This document shows, piece after piece, positions 35,187 through 44,510 of a DNA stretch of 64,000 bases. A program made the translations under genes and the position numbers. The DNA is taken from the NCBI RefSeq assembly GCF_009674625.1, contig NZ_WKJQ01000002.1, positions 62,001-126,000 on the forward strand, read 5' to 3'. How positions within the stretch are numbered: position 1 is the stretch's first letter; every line of letters begins with the position of its first letter. Source of the stretch: Haloferax marinum (GTDB taxonomy: Archaea > Halobacteriota > Halobacteria > Halobacteriales > Haloferacaceae). The notes beneath the pieces are model-generated. The model was not told where the DNA came from. It did no database searches and saw only the letters and a list, made by a program, of their open reading frames with translations.

Positions 35187-37817
35187 TTACTCGTCGGGTC
35201 GGATTCGAGCGAGTCGCATCGCGTTCCCCGTCACACCGAGCGTCATCCCGGCGTCGCCGGCGAGCACTGCGAGTGCGACGCTGACGAATCCGAACGGAAC
35301 ACCGACGGCGAGAAGCGCCTTGACTCCGAGCGACGCCCAGATGTTCTGTCGGATGACGTGGTTCGCCTGGTGAGAGAGTTCGTAGAGATACGGCAGTTTC
35401 GAGATGTCGTCGGCCATGAGTGCGATATCGGCCGTCTCCAGTGCCGTGTCTGTGCCTGCAGCACCCATCGCGACGCCGACTGTCGCAGTGGCCAACGCGG
35501 GTGCGTCGTTGATTCCGTCGCCGACCATCGCGACCGACTCGTACTCGTCGAGCAAGCCTTCGACGGCAGCGACTTTGTCCTCCGGGAGGAGCCCCGCACG
35601 GAAGTCGTCGACACCGACCTGTTCGGCGATGGCCCTGGCGGTTCCCTCGTTGTCGCCAGTGAGCATGACCACAGAGAGACCGAACGAGCGGAGTCGTTCG
35701 ACGGTTGCCTTCGCTTCGGGGCGAACCTCGTCGGCGACGGCGACGATGCCTTCGAGTTCGTCTGCTTTCCCGACGAGGACGACCGTCTTCCCCTCCGCTT
35801 GCAGTCGTGGAATCGTGTCTTCGACGAGGTTGAGACACCCCTGTCTGTCACACATCGTCTGGACGTCCGTCGAGAGCGTGTCGTCGGGGTCTGTGATGTG
35901 GACGTGGTCGAGGTGGAAATCGAGTTCCTCGAAGAGGCCAGGTTTGCCCGCGAAGTGTGGAACGCCGTCGAGGTCTGCCCGGACACCCTTACCAGTGATG
36001 CTCTCGAACCCGGATACTTCGCGGGTGTCGAGGTCGTTGTCGGCGGCGTGTGAGACGATTGCCTGACCGATTGGGTGTTCGCTCCGTGCTTCGAGGCCAC
36101 GAGCACAGCGGAGAACGTCTTCTTCCGAGTTTCCGTTCAGTGGGACCACGTCGGTGACCGTGAGTTCGCCCTTCGTCAGCGTCCCAGTCTTGTCGAGCGC
36201 GATCGCTTCGACCGCCCCCATCGCTTCGAGGTGGGTCCCACCCTTGATGAGGACGCCGTTTCGGGCGGCCGAGGTGATTCCGGAGACGACCGAGACGGGC
36301 GTCGAGATGACGAACGCACACGGGCACGCGAGGACGAGCATGGTGATTCCGTAGACGAACCACGTCACCCAGTCTAGCCCGAAGACGAGTGGCGGAATCG
36401 TCGCGACACCGACGGCGACGGCGACCATAAACGGCGTGTAGTAGCCCGAAAATCGCTCGACGAACTGTTCGCGTTCGGTCTTGTTCGCCTGTGCGTCTTC
36501 GACCATCGAGACGATACGCGAGAGCGTGTCGTCACCCGCCGCAGAGTCGACACGAACCTCCAAGTAGCCCGCTTCGTTGACCGTCCCGGCGTAGACTTCG
36601 TCGCCTTCGACTTTGTCGACGGGGACGGACTCACCGGTGATCGGTGCCTGGTTGACGGCGCTCTCGCCGTCGAGTACCGTGCCATCGACGGGAATCTTCT
36701 CGCCGGGTTTGACGACGACGACGTCGCCGACCTCGACCGCTTCGACCGGGACGACCTGCTCGGTCCCGTCGCGGCGGACAGTCGCTTCGTCGGGCGAGAG
36801 GTCCATCAGTTCGCGAAGCGAGTTCCGCGTCTGGTCCATCGCGTAGCGTTCGAGGAGTTCTGAGACGCTAAAGAGGAACGCGAGCGTCGCCGCTTCGAAA
36901 TAGAGACTCGTCGGCGGAGAGATGAGACTCGCGACGACGGCGCTGATAATCGCCGACGACATCAGCAGGTCGATGTCGAGACTTCGGTTTCGGGCGGAGT
37001 AGTAGCCGTTTCGCAGAATCTCCTGCCCACCGACGGCGGCACCGGCGAGATAGAGTACTTCCGGGAGTGTAAACGAGACGCCGAGAAGCGAGGCAACCAC
37101 GAGTTCGATTCCGAAGAGATACTCCGCGGCGATACCCGCCGCGAGGAACCCACCACTGACCCACGTTTTCATCGCGCGGCGACTCCGCCAAACAGTCGAC
37201 CGGTCGGTATCACTGTCCGAGTCGGGAAGTTCGTCCGCGTCCGTGCCAGTGACCTCGTACCCAGCGTTTTCGACTGCCTCGACGACTGTCTCGGGATTCG
37301 TATCGGCGGAGACTGTGACGATAGCGGTTCCCACAGTTGGGCGCGTCTCGTATTCGAGGACGCCTGGGACGGTGTCGAGGGCGTTTTCGACCTTGCCCGC
37401 ACAGGACGGACAGTCCATGTCGGGGACCGAGAGGGTAATCGTGCGGACGGTCGGTTCGTCGGCGACGGTGTATCCGGCACCCTCGATACTGGACGTGATG
37501 TCGTCGAGTGTGGTTCTGTCGGGGTCGTAGTCGACGACGAGACGCCCCGTCGTCACCTGCGGGTCGACGTCACCGATACCGTCGAGTGTTCGGACACTCG
37601 ACTCGACTTTCCCGGCACAGGAGGGGCAATCCATGTCAGGGACGCCAAACGCTGCCCGATTCGGAGCGCTCGCCGAGGCAGAACCGTCCGGTGACGACGT
37701 CGTGACATCGGCCGCAACGTCGACGTCGCAGGCGTCCCCACACCCGCAGTCGTCTGCCGAGGGAGTTTCGGACGCGTCAACCTCGTCCGTGTGGACGCGC
37801 CCATCGTGTTCGCTCAT
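35187..37817 (-). CDS. zntA: heavy-metal translocating P-type ATPase (Zn/Cd type)
   Basis: 876 residues. A metal-rich start (DDCGCGDACD) is followed by two HMA domains with CPSC at about 64-67 and 136-139. The core has the phosphatase-like TGES, the channel motif VLACPCAF, phosphorylation DKTGTLTKG, the SEHPIG motif and the GDGINDAPAL hinge. The conserved Lys in SLGVKALLAVGV and DAG in the last membrane helix are P1B-2 (zinc/cadmium/lead) features rather than copper. The ATG at 37817 is chosen; a GTG three codons upstream is possible. Exports toxic or excess metal. Confidence 0.93.
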   Translation of the reverse strand: MSEHDGRVHTDEVDASETPSADDCGCGDACDVDVAADVTTSSPDGSASASAPNRAAFGVPDMDCPSCAGKVESSVRTLDGIGDVDPQVTTGRLVVDYDPDRTTLDDITSSIEGAGYTVADEPTVRTITLSVPDMDCPSCAGKVENALDTVPGVLEYETRPTVGTAIVTVSADTNPETVVEAVENAGYEVTGTDADELPDSDSDTDRSTVWRSRRAMKTWVSGGFLAAGIAAEYLFGIELVVASLLGVSFTLPEVLYLAGAAVGGQEILRNGYYSARNRSLDIDLLMSSAIISAVVASLISPPTSLYFEAATLAFLFSVSELLERYAMDQTRNSLRELMDLSPDEATVRRDGTEQVVPVEAVEVGDVVVVKPGEKIPVDGTVLDGESAVNQAPITGESVPVDKVEGDEVYAGTVNEAGYLEVRVDSAAGDDTLSRIVSMVEDAQANKTEREQFVERFSGYYTPFMVAVAVGVATIPPLVFGLDWVTWFVYGITMLVLACPCAFVISTPVSVVSGITSAARNGVLIKGGTHLEAMGAVEAIALDKTGTLTKGELTVTDVVPLNGNSEEDVLRCARGLEARSEHPIGQAIVSHAADNDLDTREVSGFESITGKGVRADLDGVPHFAGKPGLFEELDFHLDHVHITDPDDTLSTDVQTMCDRQGCLNLVEDTIPRLQAEGKTVVLVGKADELEGIVAVADEVRPEAKATVERLRSFGLSVVMLTGDNEGTARAIAEQVGVDDFRAGLLPEDKVAAVEGLLDEYESVAMVGDGINDAPALATATVGVAMGAAGTDTALETADIALMADDISKLPYLYELSHQANHVIRQNIWASLGVKALLAVGVPFGFVSVALAVLAGDAGMTLGVTGNAMRLARIRPDE

Positions 37818-37915
37818 TACCCGCACTAGCCAGTGACCAGTTAATAATACACCTGTTATAAAACGGGTCCGAATTGGTCTTTTTTAATAAAAATTCTCGT
37901 GTAGGTTATTAATAT

Positions 37916-39313
37916 TTAGAGGAACGGCGGCGACGCCGTCGGCAACGAGATGAGCCACAGACTCAGAATCGTGTAGAGAATCATCACGGCGACGAAGGGG
38001 AACTGGCTACGAACTGCCTGCAACCGACTCGGAAACGCACGATACGCCTGGGAGTGGGCCACCCAGACAGCCAACAGGTGGCCGACCAAGACGAACACGA
38101 CGTTGAGTCCACCGAACCACGCCGGGAGCGTGAGGACGATTGGGTTCGCCGGCGGCGAGAGCGGAGAGGAGAGAGCGCCGACCAGCATGGGCGACAGCGA
38201 GACGAAGAATCCGAAGTAGTGGGCGAGGTGGTAGCCAGCGGCGATTGCGAGCAGCGACGGTGCGAACGTCACGGCCAGCGCACGTGGCGTCTCGAACGTC
38301 TCGATACGCCGGGCCGTCACCCGAGCGGCGAGAAGGTAGAGTCCGAGGAAGGCAGCGAACCCTCCGAGATAGACGACCGCGTAAACCACCAGTGGTGGAA
38401 CACCTGCATCGACCACTGCGCTGACGACCGACGCACCCTGTTCTGTCGTGACGAATCCGCTGAACGTGAGTTCCCAGACGAGGACGACGGCGACGGCCAC
38501 GTCGGCGATGTCGGTGACGTCGTCGTCGGTGACGAGTCGCATCCCAGGGAGGCGAACCGAGATTCCGCCGTCGTCGACGCGAATCGGTGCGACTCGACCG
38601 TAGAACTGCAGGAAGACAGAGACTGGGTCGACGCGGTCGAACCAGACGTCGACGCCGACAGCGACTGCCCCGACGACAGTGACGAACGTGTACGCGACGA
38701 GAACGGAGGCGAGCACCGACGGTTGGCGAGTGACGCCGACGGCCGTCTCCACCCAGACGAGAACGAGAATCCCCGCGACGGCGGGCCATCGTCCGAGTCG
38801 CTGTGGATACTCGACGAACCCGTTGGGAAAGAGGCTAGTGAGGGTCCGCCACGGGTTGAGAACGCGCCACGTGTCGGTGACGAGGTACGTGAACATCGTG
38901 TATCCCGCCCGGAGACCGGCGAAGGTGACGATGATAGCGAAACTGACCGTCGGAACCTGTGGGCCGGTGTATCCGAGGTAGACGAGCAACGCGAGGAGCG
39001 CGAGTCCGAGGAGACGGCCCACGGTTCCGAGTCCCCGAGAGACCGTTTCGGCGAACCCGACCGAGCGACGCCAGCGGTGGACCCGGTCGATGAACCGTCG
39101 GTCGGTCACGAAACTCGCCAGGAGCGCCGACGCACCGACGGTCGCACCGCCGGTCGCGAGATAGAGCCATCGGGGGACGGCGAGATTATCTTGTGACGCG
39201 CCCGCGAGGCCGACGGCGGCGTTGCTCGCGGCGGCGGGGTCCGAGAGGAGTGCGAACAAACTGGCGAGGAAGACGCCGAGGCCAACGCGGCGGAGTTGTG
39301 TCGGTCGAATCAT
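37916..39313 (-). CDS. polytopic membrane protein of a haloarchaeal metal-associated cluster
   Basis: 465 residues, about ten to twelve hydrophobic segments, including PRWLYLATGGATVGASALLASFVTDRRF, AGYTMFTYLVTDTWRVLNPWRTL and a His-bearing GYHLAHYFGFFVS. This is a family annotated in haloarchaea under uncertain names (for example fenitrothion hydrolase-like). The ATG at 39313 overlaps the small zinc-finger protein gene by 4 bases. With the Tp34/P19-like lipoprotein upstream and the P1B ATPase downstream, a role in metal or electron traffic is likely but unproven. Confidence 0.8.
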   Translation of the reverse strand: MIRPTQLRRVGLGVFLASLFALLSDPAAASNAAVGLAGASQDNLAVPRWLYLATGGATVGASALLASFVTDRRFIDRVHRWRRSVGFAETVSRGLGTVGRLLGLALLALLVYLGYTGPQVPTVSFAIIVTFAGLRAGYTMFTYLVTDTWRVLNPWRTLTSLFPNGFVEYPQRLGRWPAVAGILVLVWVETAVGVTRQPSVLASVLVAYTFVTVVGAVAVGVDVWFDRVDPVSVFLQFYGRVAPIRVDDGGISVRLPGMRLVTDDDVTDIADVAVAVVLVWELTFSGFVTTEQGASVVSAVVDAGVPPLVVYAVVYLGGFAAFLGLYLLAARVTARRIETFETPRALAVTFAPSLLAIAAGYHLAHYFGFFVSLSPMLVGALSSPLSPPANPIVLTLPAWFGGLNVVFVLVGHLLAVWVAHSQAYRAFPSRLQAVRSQFPFVAVMILYTILSLWLISLPTASPPFL

Positions 39314-39567
39314 GAGGCGAAGAGGATAAACAGGATGAGAAATCCGAAGTACAGTGCGACGAGGACGCCGAGGGCACGAATACGGAACGACTTCAGTTCG
39401 CGTTCTTCCTCGTAGTACGCCTCGCGATACGCTTCGACTTCTCCAGCGTCCAGGTCGTCGGGGTGACGGACACCCCGGTGGAGGACCAGCAGGCGCTCGG
39501 CGGGGTAGGCCTCGCCGCATCGCTCACAGACGTGTCGGTCCTGTTTCGCGTCGATGTCCGTGGTCAT
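39310..39567 (-). CDS. zinc finger plus membrane-anchor small protein
   Basis: 85 residues. A C2H2-type knuckle (HVCERCGEAYPAERLLVLHRGVRH) is followed by an acidic helix and one C-terminal membrane segment (ALGVLVALYFGFLILFILFAS). The finger therefore faces the cytoplasm near the membrane. It overlaps the next gene by 4 bases (ATGA), so the product probably acts with that membrane protein. A metal-sensing or assembly role is possible but only inferred. Confidence 0.85.
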   Translation of the reverse strand: MTTDIDAKQDRHVCERCGEAYPAERLLVLHRGVRHPDDLDAGEVEAYREAYYEEERELKSFRIRALGVLVALYFGFLILFILFAS

Positions 39568-39648
39568 CCGTTGGATAGTCGAAGTTCAGCGGTGACGGGT
39601 TCTGAACGTTTCTGTTGCGGCCCTTCGCGTGTGTGTCCCTCGAATCGT

Positions 39649-39720
39649 CGACTCATGTCTCGAACTATCGCCGACTCATATCTCGAGTTATCCCAATTCA
39701 TACCTCGAACTGCATCGAGT
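39649..39720. repeat. three imperfect 23-bp tandem repeats
   Basis: Units starting CGACTCATGTCTCGAACTAT at 39649, CGACTCATATCTCGAGTTAT at 39672 and AATTCATACCTCGAACTGCA at 39695. They fill the gap between the zinc-finger gene and the lipoprotein stop. The last copy reaches into the C-terminal codons of the lipoprotein. Confidence 0.7.
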
Positions 39721-40762
39721 CGAACGAGAGGAACGCCGTCTCGTAGCCATCGTGCCGGGCGACTTGTGGGGGAACGTCGACACCGACCGTCACCGAATCA
39801 CCCCGTTCGAGCGAGTCGACGGCGACTCCGTAGTGGTAGCCAACGTCTGGGTCCAACGTTCGTCGGAGTCGTTCACCGTCGAGGATGGTCGTTCCACTCC
39901 GTTCGACGGTTCCGCGAACACCCATCATCGGGAGGACGAACTCGTTGTGTGGCGTTCGGGCGGAGACGTACAGATACGAACCTGCGACGTCGAATCGAGA
40001 CCCGTCTCCGACGACGAAGGCGTCGAAGTAGGCGTCACCACTCGTCTGTCGGCCGAGGTGCGTTCCGGGAAGTGAGTCGACAGTCGGGGCTTTGCCAGTC
40101 GGCATCCCCATCATCTCCATCGCTGGGACGGCACCGCGAGTCCCCGCCTCGTCTCCGAGGCGCTTCAGTTCGACGTCGTAGAGCTCGTCCGTCTCGAAGG
40201 TGAACTCGAACGTCGCGGTCTCCGCCGTCTCGAATCGGCCCGCGAACGACCCTGTCCGGTGGAGCGACGTCCCTCCGGCCGTCACTCGTGCTTCGTACTC
40301 ACCCTCGCCGTCGAGTGCGTAGTTCGACCCGTAGTGCATTCCCATCTGTTGTGACAGCATAGGATAGGCGACTTCTTCGCTCACGAGAGCGCCGTCTCGA
40401 AGGATTTCGATAGAGACACCGGCGTCGAACGGCAGGACAGTGCCGGTCTCGTGGTCCCACAGCGACGCCATCAGGTGCAACGAATCGTCCGCCTCGACGA
40501 CGGTCTTCTGCAACTCCGTCCCGGCGACCGACCAGAATCGGTGGGGGTAGGAGTACGACAGTGCGATACCGTACGGTCCGACAGTCGTCTTGCCGTACAT
40601 CTTCATCCCCTCGGTGAGGGCGGGGAGATACACCGCGTCTGGGCGGTCTTCGACGAGTGGGGGGTCGCGCCACGCGGACTGTCGTTCGAACCCCCCAAGG
40701 CACCCTGCAGTCGCGGTCAGCGCGCCGATACCTAGCGTCTTGAGTGCGTCGCGTCGTCTCAT
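39698..40762 (-). CDS. Tp34/P19-like metal-binding Tat lipoprotein
   Basis: 354 residues. A Tat signal and lipobox (RRRDALKTLGIGALTATAGC) start the protein. AVYLPALTEGMKMYGKTTVGPYGIALSYSYPHRFW resembles the Tp34/P19 (Tpd) family of periplasmic iron/copper proteins. Met- and His-rich stretches (YPMLSQQMGMHYGSN, PAMEMMGMP) are likely metal ligands. It is upstream of the zinc finger-TM and membrane protein genes on the same strand. Probably delivers iron or copper; the exact metal is unknown. Confidence 0.8.
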   Translation of the reverse strand: MRRRDALKTLGIGALTATAGCLGGFERQSAWRDPPLVEDRPDAVYLPALTEGMKMYGKTTVGPYGIALSYSYPHRFWSVAGTELQKTVVEADDSLHLMASLWDHETGTVLPFDAGVSIEILRDGALVSEEVAYPMLSQQMGMHYGSNYALDGEGEYEARVTAGGTSLHRTGSFAGRFETAETATFEFTFETDELYDVELKRLGDEAGTRGAVPAMEMMGMPTGKAPTVDSLPGTHLGRQTSGDAYFDAFVVGDGSRFDVAGSYLYVSARTPHNEFVLPMMGVRGTVERSGTTILDGERLRRTLDPDVGYHYGVAVDSLERGDSVTVGVDVPPQVARHDGYETAFLSFDSMQFEV

Positions 40763-40929
40763 AGAGCGTTGCGCCCGGACGTGCCGTCGTCGAGGCGTTT
40801 CGACGGTGATTACGGTCCGAGAGCAATGTCGGTTCCGCTTTCAGACTGGCTTTCGAGACGAGTTCCCCTCTTTATCAACTGTTGGTACTACGCACTACCC
40901 TTAAATTCGTGGTCCACATTTTTTATCGA

Positions 40930-42576
40930 ATGAGTGATTCGTTACCAGATACTTACAACGCCCGAGCGATTGCAACAGCGTATCTCGGGTTCGGGTCGAT
41001 AGGTATCCTTGGTGGCGAGTTCACCCTTTCTGTCGTGTTCGGGACACCGGCTGCGTCACCGCTCGCGATTACCAAAGGATTGCTCTTCGTCGTCGTCTCC
41101 AGCGCGTTCGTCGGCTTTCTCGTCAACCGAAAGAACCAGAAGATAGCGAGCCAACAAGCGTCGGTCAAGGCGTCGTTGGAACAACTGGAGAACGTCGTCT
41201 CGGCCTCACCAGTCCCGATAGTCGCCGTGAGGCCAGACGAGCGAGTGACGCGCTGGAACGAGGCGGCGACGGAGATATTCGGGTGGTCGAAAGCCGAAGT
41301 GTTGGGTAAACCGCTCCCGACGGTGACGACAGACCACCAACTAGATATCAAACGGATACTCCATCGCACAGTCGTCGAAGACGGCGTCTCGGACGTCGAA
41401 GTCGAACTGAAGAATCGAGATGGGTCGATACGGAAGTTTCTCCTCTCGACAGCGTTGATTCGGGACGAAGTCGGAGCAGTGTCGGAACTCATCGGCGTCC
41501 TCGTCGACACGACGGAGCAAAAGCGCCGGGAGCGCCGCCTCCGAGAGTACGAGATGGCGATAGACCAGGCAGGCCACGCGATATACCTGACGACGGACAC
41601 GAGTGAAATCACGTACGTCAACCCCGCGTTCGAACAGATTACAGGGTACCCCCGGAACGAGGCGATCGGGGCGACACCAGACATTCTCAACTCCGGAGAG
41701 ATGGACGCGTCGTACTACGAGGAACTGTGGGCAACCATCCAAACTGGTGAGACGTGGCAAGAACGAATCGTGGACCGCCGAAAGAGTGGGGAACTCTACA
41801 CGGCGATTCAGACGATTGCCCCGATTCTCAAAGACAGCGAGATAACCGGCTACGTCGCAATCCAATCAGACATCACCGACTCGGAAGTTGTGAAACAGCG
41901 ACTCGGTGTCCTCAACCGGATGTTCCGACACAACCTCCGGAATCGGATGAACGTCATCGAGGGCTACGCCGAGATGATTCGGTCCGAGGCGGACGACCAG
42001 GACACCTTCGAAGACGCAGAAAACATCATCAAGGCTGCAAAGGAACTGGTTGCCCTGTCCGAGAAAGCCCAAACAGTCGCAGACGTGTTAGAGACGGGCG
42101 GGACCACGAGGTGCCTGACAGACCTCGTCGAAGGGGCCGCCGAACACATGCGTGGAGAGTATCCAGATTCGACCGTCGTCGTCGACATTCGACCAGGTGT
42201 CGACGTGTGCGTCGATAACCGCGTCAGTGTGGCAGTCCGCGAACTACTGACCAACGCACTCGAACATGGTGGCGAGCACGTTCACGTGGACGTGTCCTGG
42301 AGTCAACGAGACGAGGGTCGAATCGTCGTTCGAGTCAGTGACGACGGACCCGGCCTCCCCAAAAGTGAGTGGCAAGCCATCGAACGAGGGCGAGAGACAC
42401 CGCTCGAACATGGGTCGGGAATGGGGCTCTGGTTGGTACACTGGGTCGTCACGAAAGCAGGTGGCAGCACCCGACTGGACGAGTCGTCCCTCGGTGGTGC
42501 GTCGGTGCAGATAGAACTGCCTGTCGAAGCGACCCACGAGGACGACACGAAAAGCGCGAACAGTTTCGAACGGTAG
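40930..42576 (+). CDS. PAS-PAS sensor histidine kinase
   Basis: 548 residues. Two N-terminal membrane helices (about 14-34 and 45-65), then PAS1 (residues 90-195, IVAVRPDERVTRWNEAATEIFGW) and PAS2 (210-320, ITYVNPAFEQITGYPRNEAIG). The kinase core has the H-box NRMFRHNLRNRMN with His334, N-box LTNALEH, G1 DDGPGLPK and G2 GSGMGLWLVHWVV. Classical haloarchaeal histidine kinase; no response regulator is adjacent. The ATG at 40930 is chosen, as the longer frame has basic hydrophobic residues. Confidence 0.92.
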   Translation: MSDSLPDTYNARAIATAYLGFGSIGILGGEFTLSVVFGTPAASPLAITKGLLFVVVSSAFVGFLVNRKNQKIASQQASVKASLEQLENVVSASPVPIVAVRPDERVTRWNEAATEIFGWSKAEVLGKPLPTVTTDHQLDIKRILHRTVVEDGVSDVEVELKNRDGSIRKFLLSTALIRDEVGAVSELIGVLVDTTEQKRRERRLREYEMAIDQAGHAIYLTTDTSEITYVNPAFEQITGYPRNEAIGATPDILNSGEMDASYYEELWATIQTGETWQERIVDRRKSGELYTAIQTIAPILKDSEITGYVAIQSDITDSEVVKQRLGVLNRMFRHNLRNRMNVIEGYAEMIRSEADDQDTFEDAENIIKAAKELVALSEKAQTVADVLETGGTTRCLTDLVEGAAEHMRGEYPDSTVVVDIRPGVDVCVDNRVSVAVRELLTNALEHGGEHVHVDVSWSQRDEGRIVVRVSDDGPGLPKSEWQAIERGRETPLEHGSGMGLWLVHWVVTKAGGSTRLDESSLGGASVQIELPVEATHEDDTKSANSFER

Positions 42577-42622
42577 CGACCAGAGAACGAAAACTTAGGG
42601 CGTCGGCCACGACACCGAGACC

Positions 42623-43483
42623 ATGACCGACCACCGAGACGGGAATCCAGAGTCTGCGTTCGGCGCACTCGGGAGCGAACTCCGCCTCGACATCCTCCAG
42701 ATTCTCGAATCTGCTGCACGAGAGTCAGCGTCTCGACTGACGTTTTCGGACCTCTACGAGCGCCTCGACATCGAGAGCACCTCCCAACTGTCGTATCATC
42801 TCGGCCGACTCGACGGCGTGTTCGTCCAGAAATCCGGTGACAAGTACGGGTTGACACAGGCGGGTGAACGGGTCGTTCGGGCAGTCTACGCGGGTACGTA
42901 CACGGAACACCCGTCGTTCGAGACGGTCTCGATAGACGGTCGGTGTCCACACTGTGGACACACGGCGCTACTCGCCGCGTTCGAAGAACCGTTCTTGTCG
43001 GTTACCTGTGGCGAGTGCGGCGAGACGGTTGCGAAGTACGACCTCCCTCCGGCACAGGCGGTCGGACGGTCACCGAAAGAGGTTCTTCGGTCGTGTGACC
43101 GCCGTGTCTACCACGAACTGGGCATGGCCATCGACGGAACGTGCCCGACGTGTGGGGGAATCATGGATGCGTCGGGGCGGCAGCGAACACCCCCACGGAC
43201 CGACGAGTACGTCGTCACAGCGTCCTGCCGGCGGTGTTTCAATCAGGTGTATGCCCCCGTCGAACTCTGTGTGTTCTACCATCCGGCACTCGTCGCAGCG
43301 TACTGGTCTGACGGCCGTGACGCGACGAGCGTCCGCCCGTGGAACGTCTACTCCTATACGATCGATTGGGAGGTCACGTTCACGTCCGTGGACCCGTTCG
43401 AAGCACGCGTCGAGACGGACGTCCTCGACGACCAATTCGTCGTGACCATCCTCGGCGGGGCCGTGTCGGTCGATATCGAATGA
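42623..43483 (+). CDS. ArsR-like winged-helix regulator with zinc ribbons
   Basis: 286 residues. The N-terminal winged helix (ALGSELRLDILQILESAARESASRLTFSDLYERLDIESTSQLSYHLGRLDGVFVQKSGDKYGLTQAG) is followed by three Cys pairs: CPHCGH...CGECGE, CPTCGG and CRRC. These form two zinc ribbons. The C-terminal region is a beta domain with no clear family name. The haloarchaeal ArsR/DUF7351-like type. A histidine kinase gene precedes it by 46 bases on the same strand; the two may be cotranscribed. Confidence 0.88.
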   Translation: MTDHRDGNPESAFGALGSELRLDILQILESAARESASRLTFSDLYERLDIESTSQLSYHLGRLDGVFVQKSGDKYGLTQAGERVVRAVYAGTYTEHPSFETVSIDGRCPHCGHTALLAAFEEPFLSVTCGECGETVAKYDLPPAQAVGRSPKEVLRSCDRRVYHELGMAIDGTCPTCGGIMDASGRQRTPPRTDEYVVTASCRRCFNQVYAPVELCVFYHPALVAAYWSDGRDATSVRPWNVYSYTIDWEVTFTSVDPFEARVETDVLDDQFVVTILGGAVSVDIE

Positions 43484-43490
43484 CTCGATT

Positions 43491-43508
43491 ACTCAAATGA
43501 ATTTGAGT
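43491..43508. promoter_or_regulatory. perfect inverted repeat between regulator and CPBP gene
   Basis: ACTCAAAT-GA-ATTTGAGT is an 18-base perfect palindrome with a 2-base centre. It starts 8 bases after the regulator stop and lies 66 bases before the CPBP protease start. It could be an operator for the protease gene or a terminator of the regulator transcript. Confidence 0.6.
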
Positions 43509-43573
43509 TGTGTCCCTGACAAAATGTAAAATAGTAGATAAGTTATTTCTACTCTCCCAACGACTGTCGAGAT

Positions 43574-44455
43574 ATGGCCCCCTCCGTAACCGAATGGATT
43601 CGCCGGCATCGTATCGCCGCGTTCTTCGTTCTCACATACGCTCTCTCGTGGAGTATCGAAGGTGCAGTGAAACTCGCCGGGATGGAGCCCTCGTGGACGA
43701 CGTGGTTCTTCGAGGGGTTCTTGAGTCCCCTCTCGCCCGGTGTTGCTGCCGCGATCGTCCTCGCTGCGAGTGGTGAGTCCGTCCGCGGTTGGGTACGAGA
43801 TATTCTCAAATTCCGAGTTCATCCGAAGTGGTACGCGCTCGGTATCGGTATCCCGTTTCTCATCACGTACGCCGCGGGCATCGCCTCGTGGGCGCTCGGT
43901 GGCCCCGTCGACTGGAGTCTCTTCGAGTTCGACCCGATATCCATCGTCATCGGCATCGTCCTCGGAACGCTCATCGGTGGTGGACAGGAGGAACTGGGGT
44001 GGCGTGGCTTCGCCCAACCGGAGTTACAGGAACGATACGGCGCGTTTCGGGCCGCAGTTATCGTTGGACTGCTCTGGGGCGGTTGGCACCTGCCACAGTT
44101 CGTCTTCCCCGGCGGGATGCGGGCCGATTGGCCGCTTGTGCTTACCGCCTCCTACTTCGTCGGTATCGTCGCGTTCTCGATTCTGCTCGCGTGGGTGTAC
44201 AACGGGTCCGGCGGGAGTGCGTTCCTCGCGATGGTCATGCACGGGACGGATAACTCGACACAGGGGCGTGTCCCCCTCGACGTCGACGTCGTCCTCGTCG
44301 GTGACGTCGTCAACTGGGAGTCGCTCGTGTCGATGTACGTCTCGCACGCGATTATCACGTGGGGCGTCGTCGCCGTCGTCGTCGCCGTCGTCGGAATTCA
44401 GCTCTCTGCCGGGCGGCGCAGTCCCAGTAGTTCCGCACCCCAACTGGAGGACTGA
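43574..44455 (+). CDS. CPBP family intramembrane glutamic metalloprotease
   Basis: 293 residues with about eight membrane helices. The catalytic motif EELGWRGF (EExxxR) is present, followed by LLWGGWHLPQFVFPG and the second histidine motif AMVMHGTDN. Members process membrane proteins or act in bacteriocin immunity; the haloarchaeal substrate is unknown. A candidate operator palindrome sits upstream. Confidence 0.92.
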   Translation: MAPSVTEWIRRHRIAAFFVLTYALSWSIEGAVKLAGMEPSWTTWFFEGFLSPLSPGVAAAIVLAASGESVRGWVRDILKFRVHPKWYALGIGIPFLITYAAGIASWALGGPVDWSLFEFDPISIVIGIVLGTLIGGGQEELGWRGFAQPELQERYGAFRAAVIVGLLWGGWHLPQFVFPGGMRADWPLVLTASYFVGIVAFSILLAWVYNGSGGSAFLAMVMHGTDNSTQGRVPLDVDVVLVGDVVNWESLVSMYVSHAIITWGVVAVVVAVVGIQLSAGRRSPSSSAPQLED

Positions 44456-44510
44456 TACGCACGTACTATCCCGTGGTCTCACACCTCGTCGAAGCGGACA
44501 GGACGTGAGT

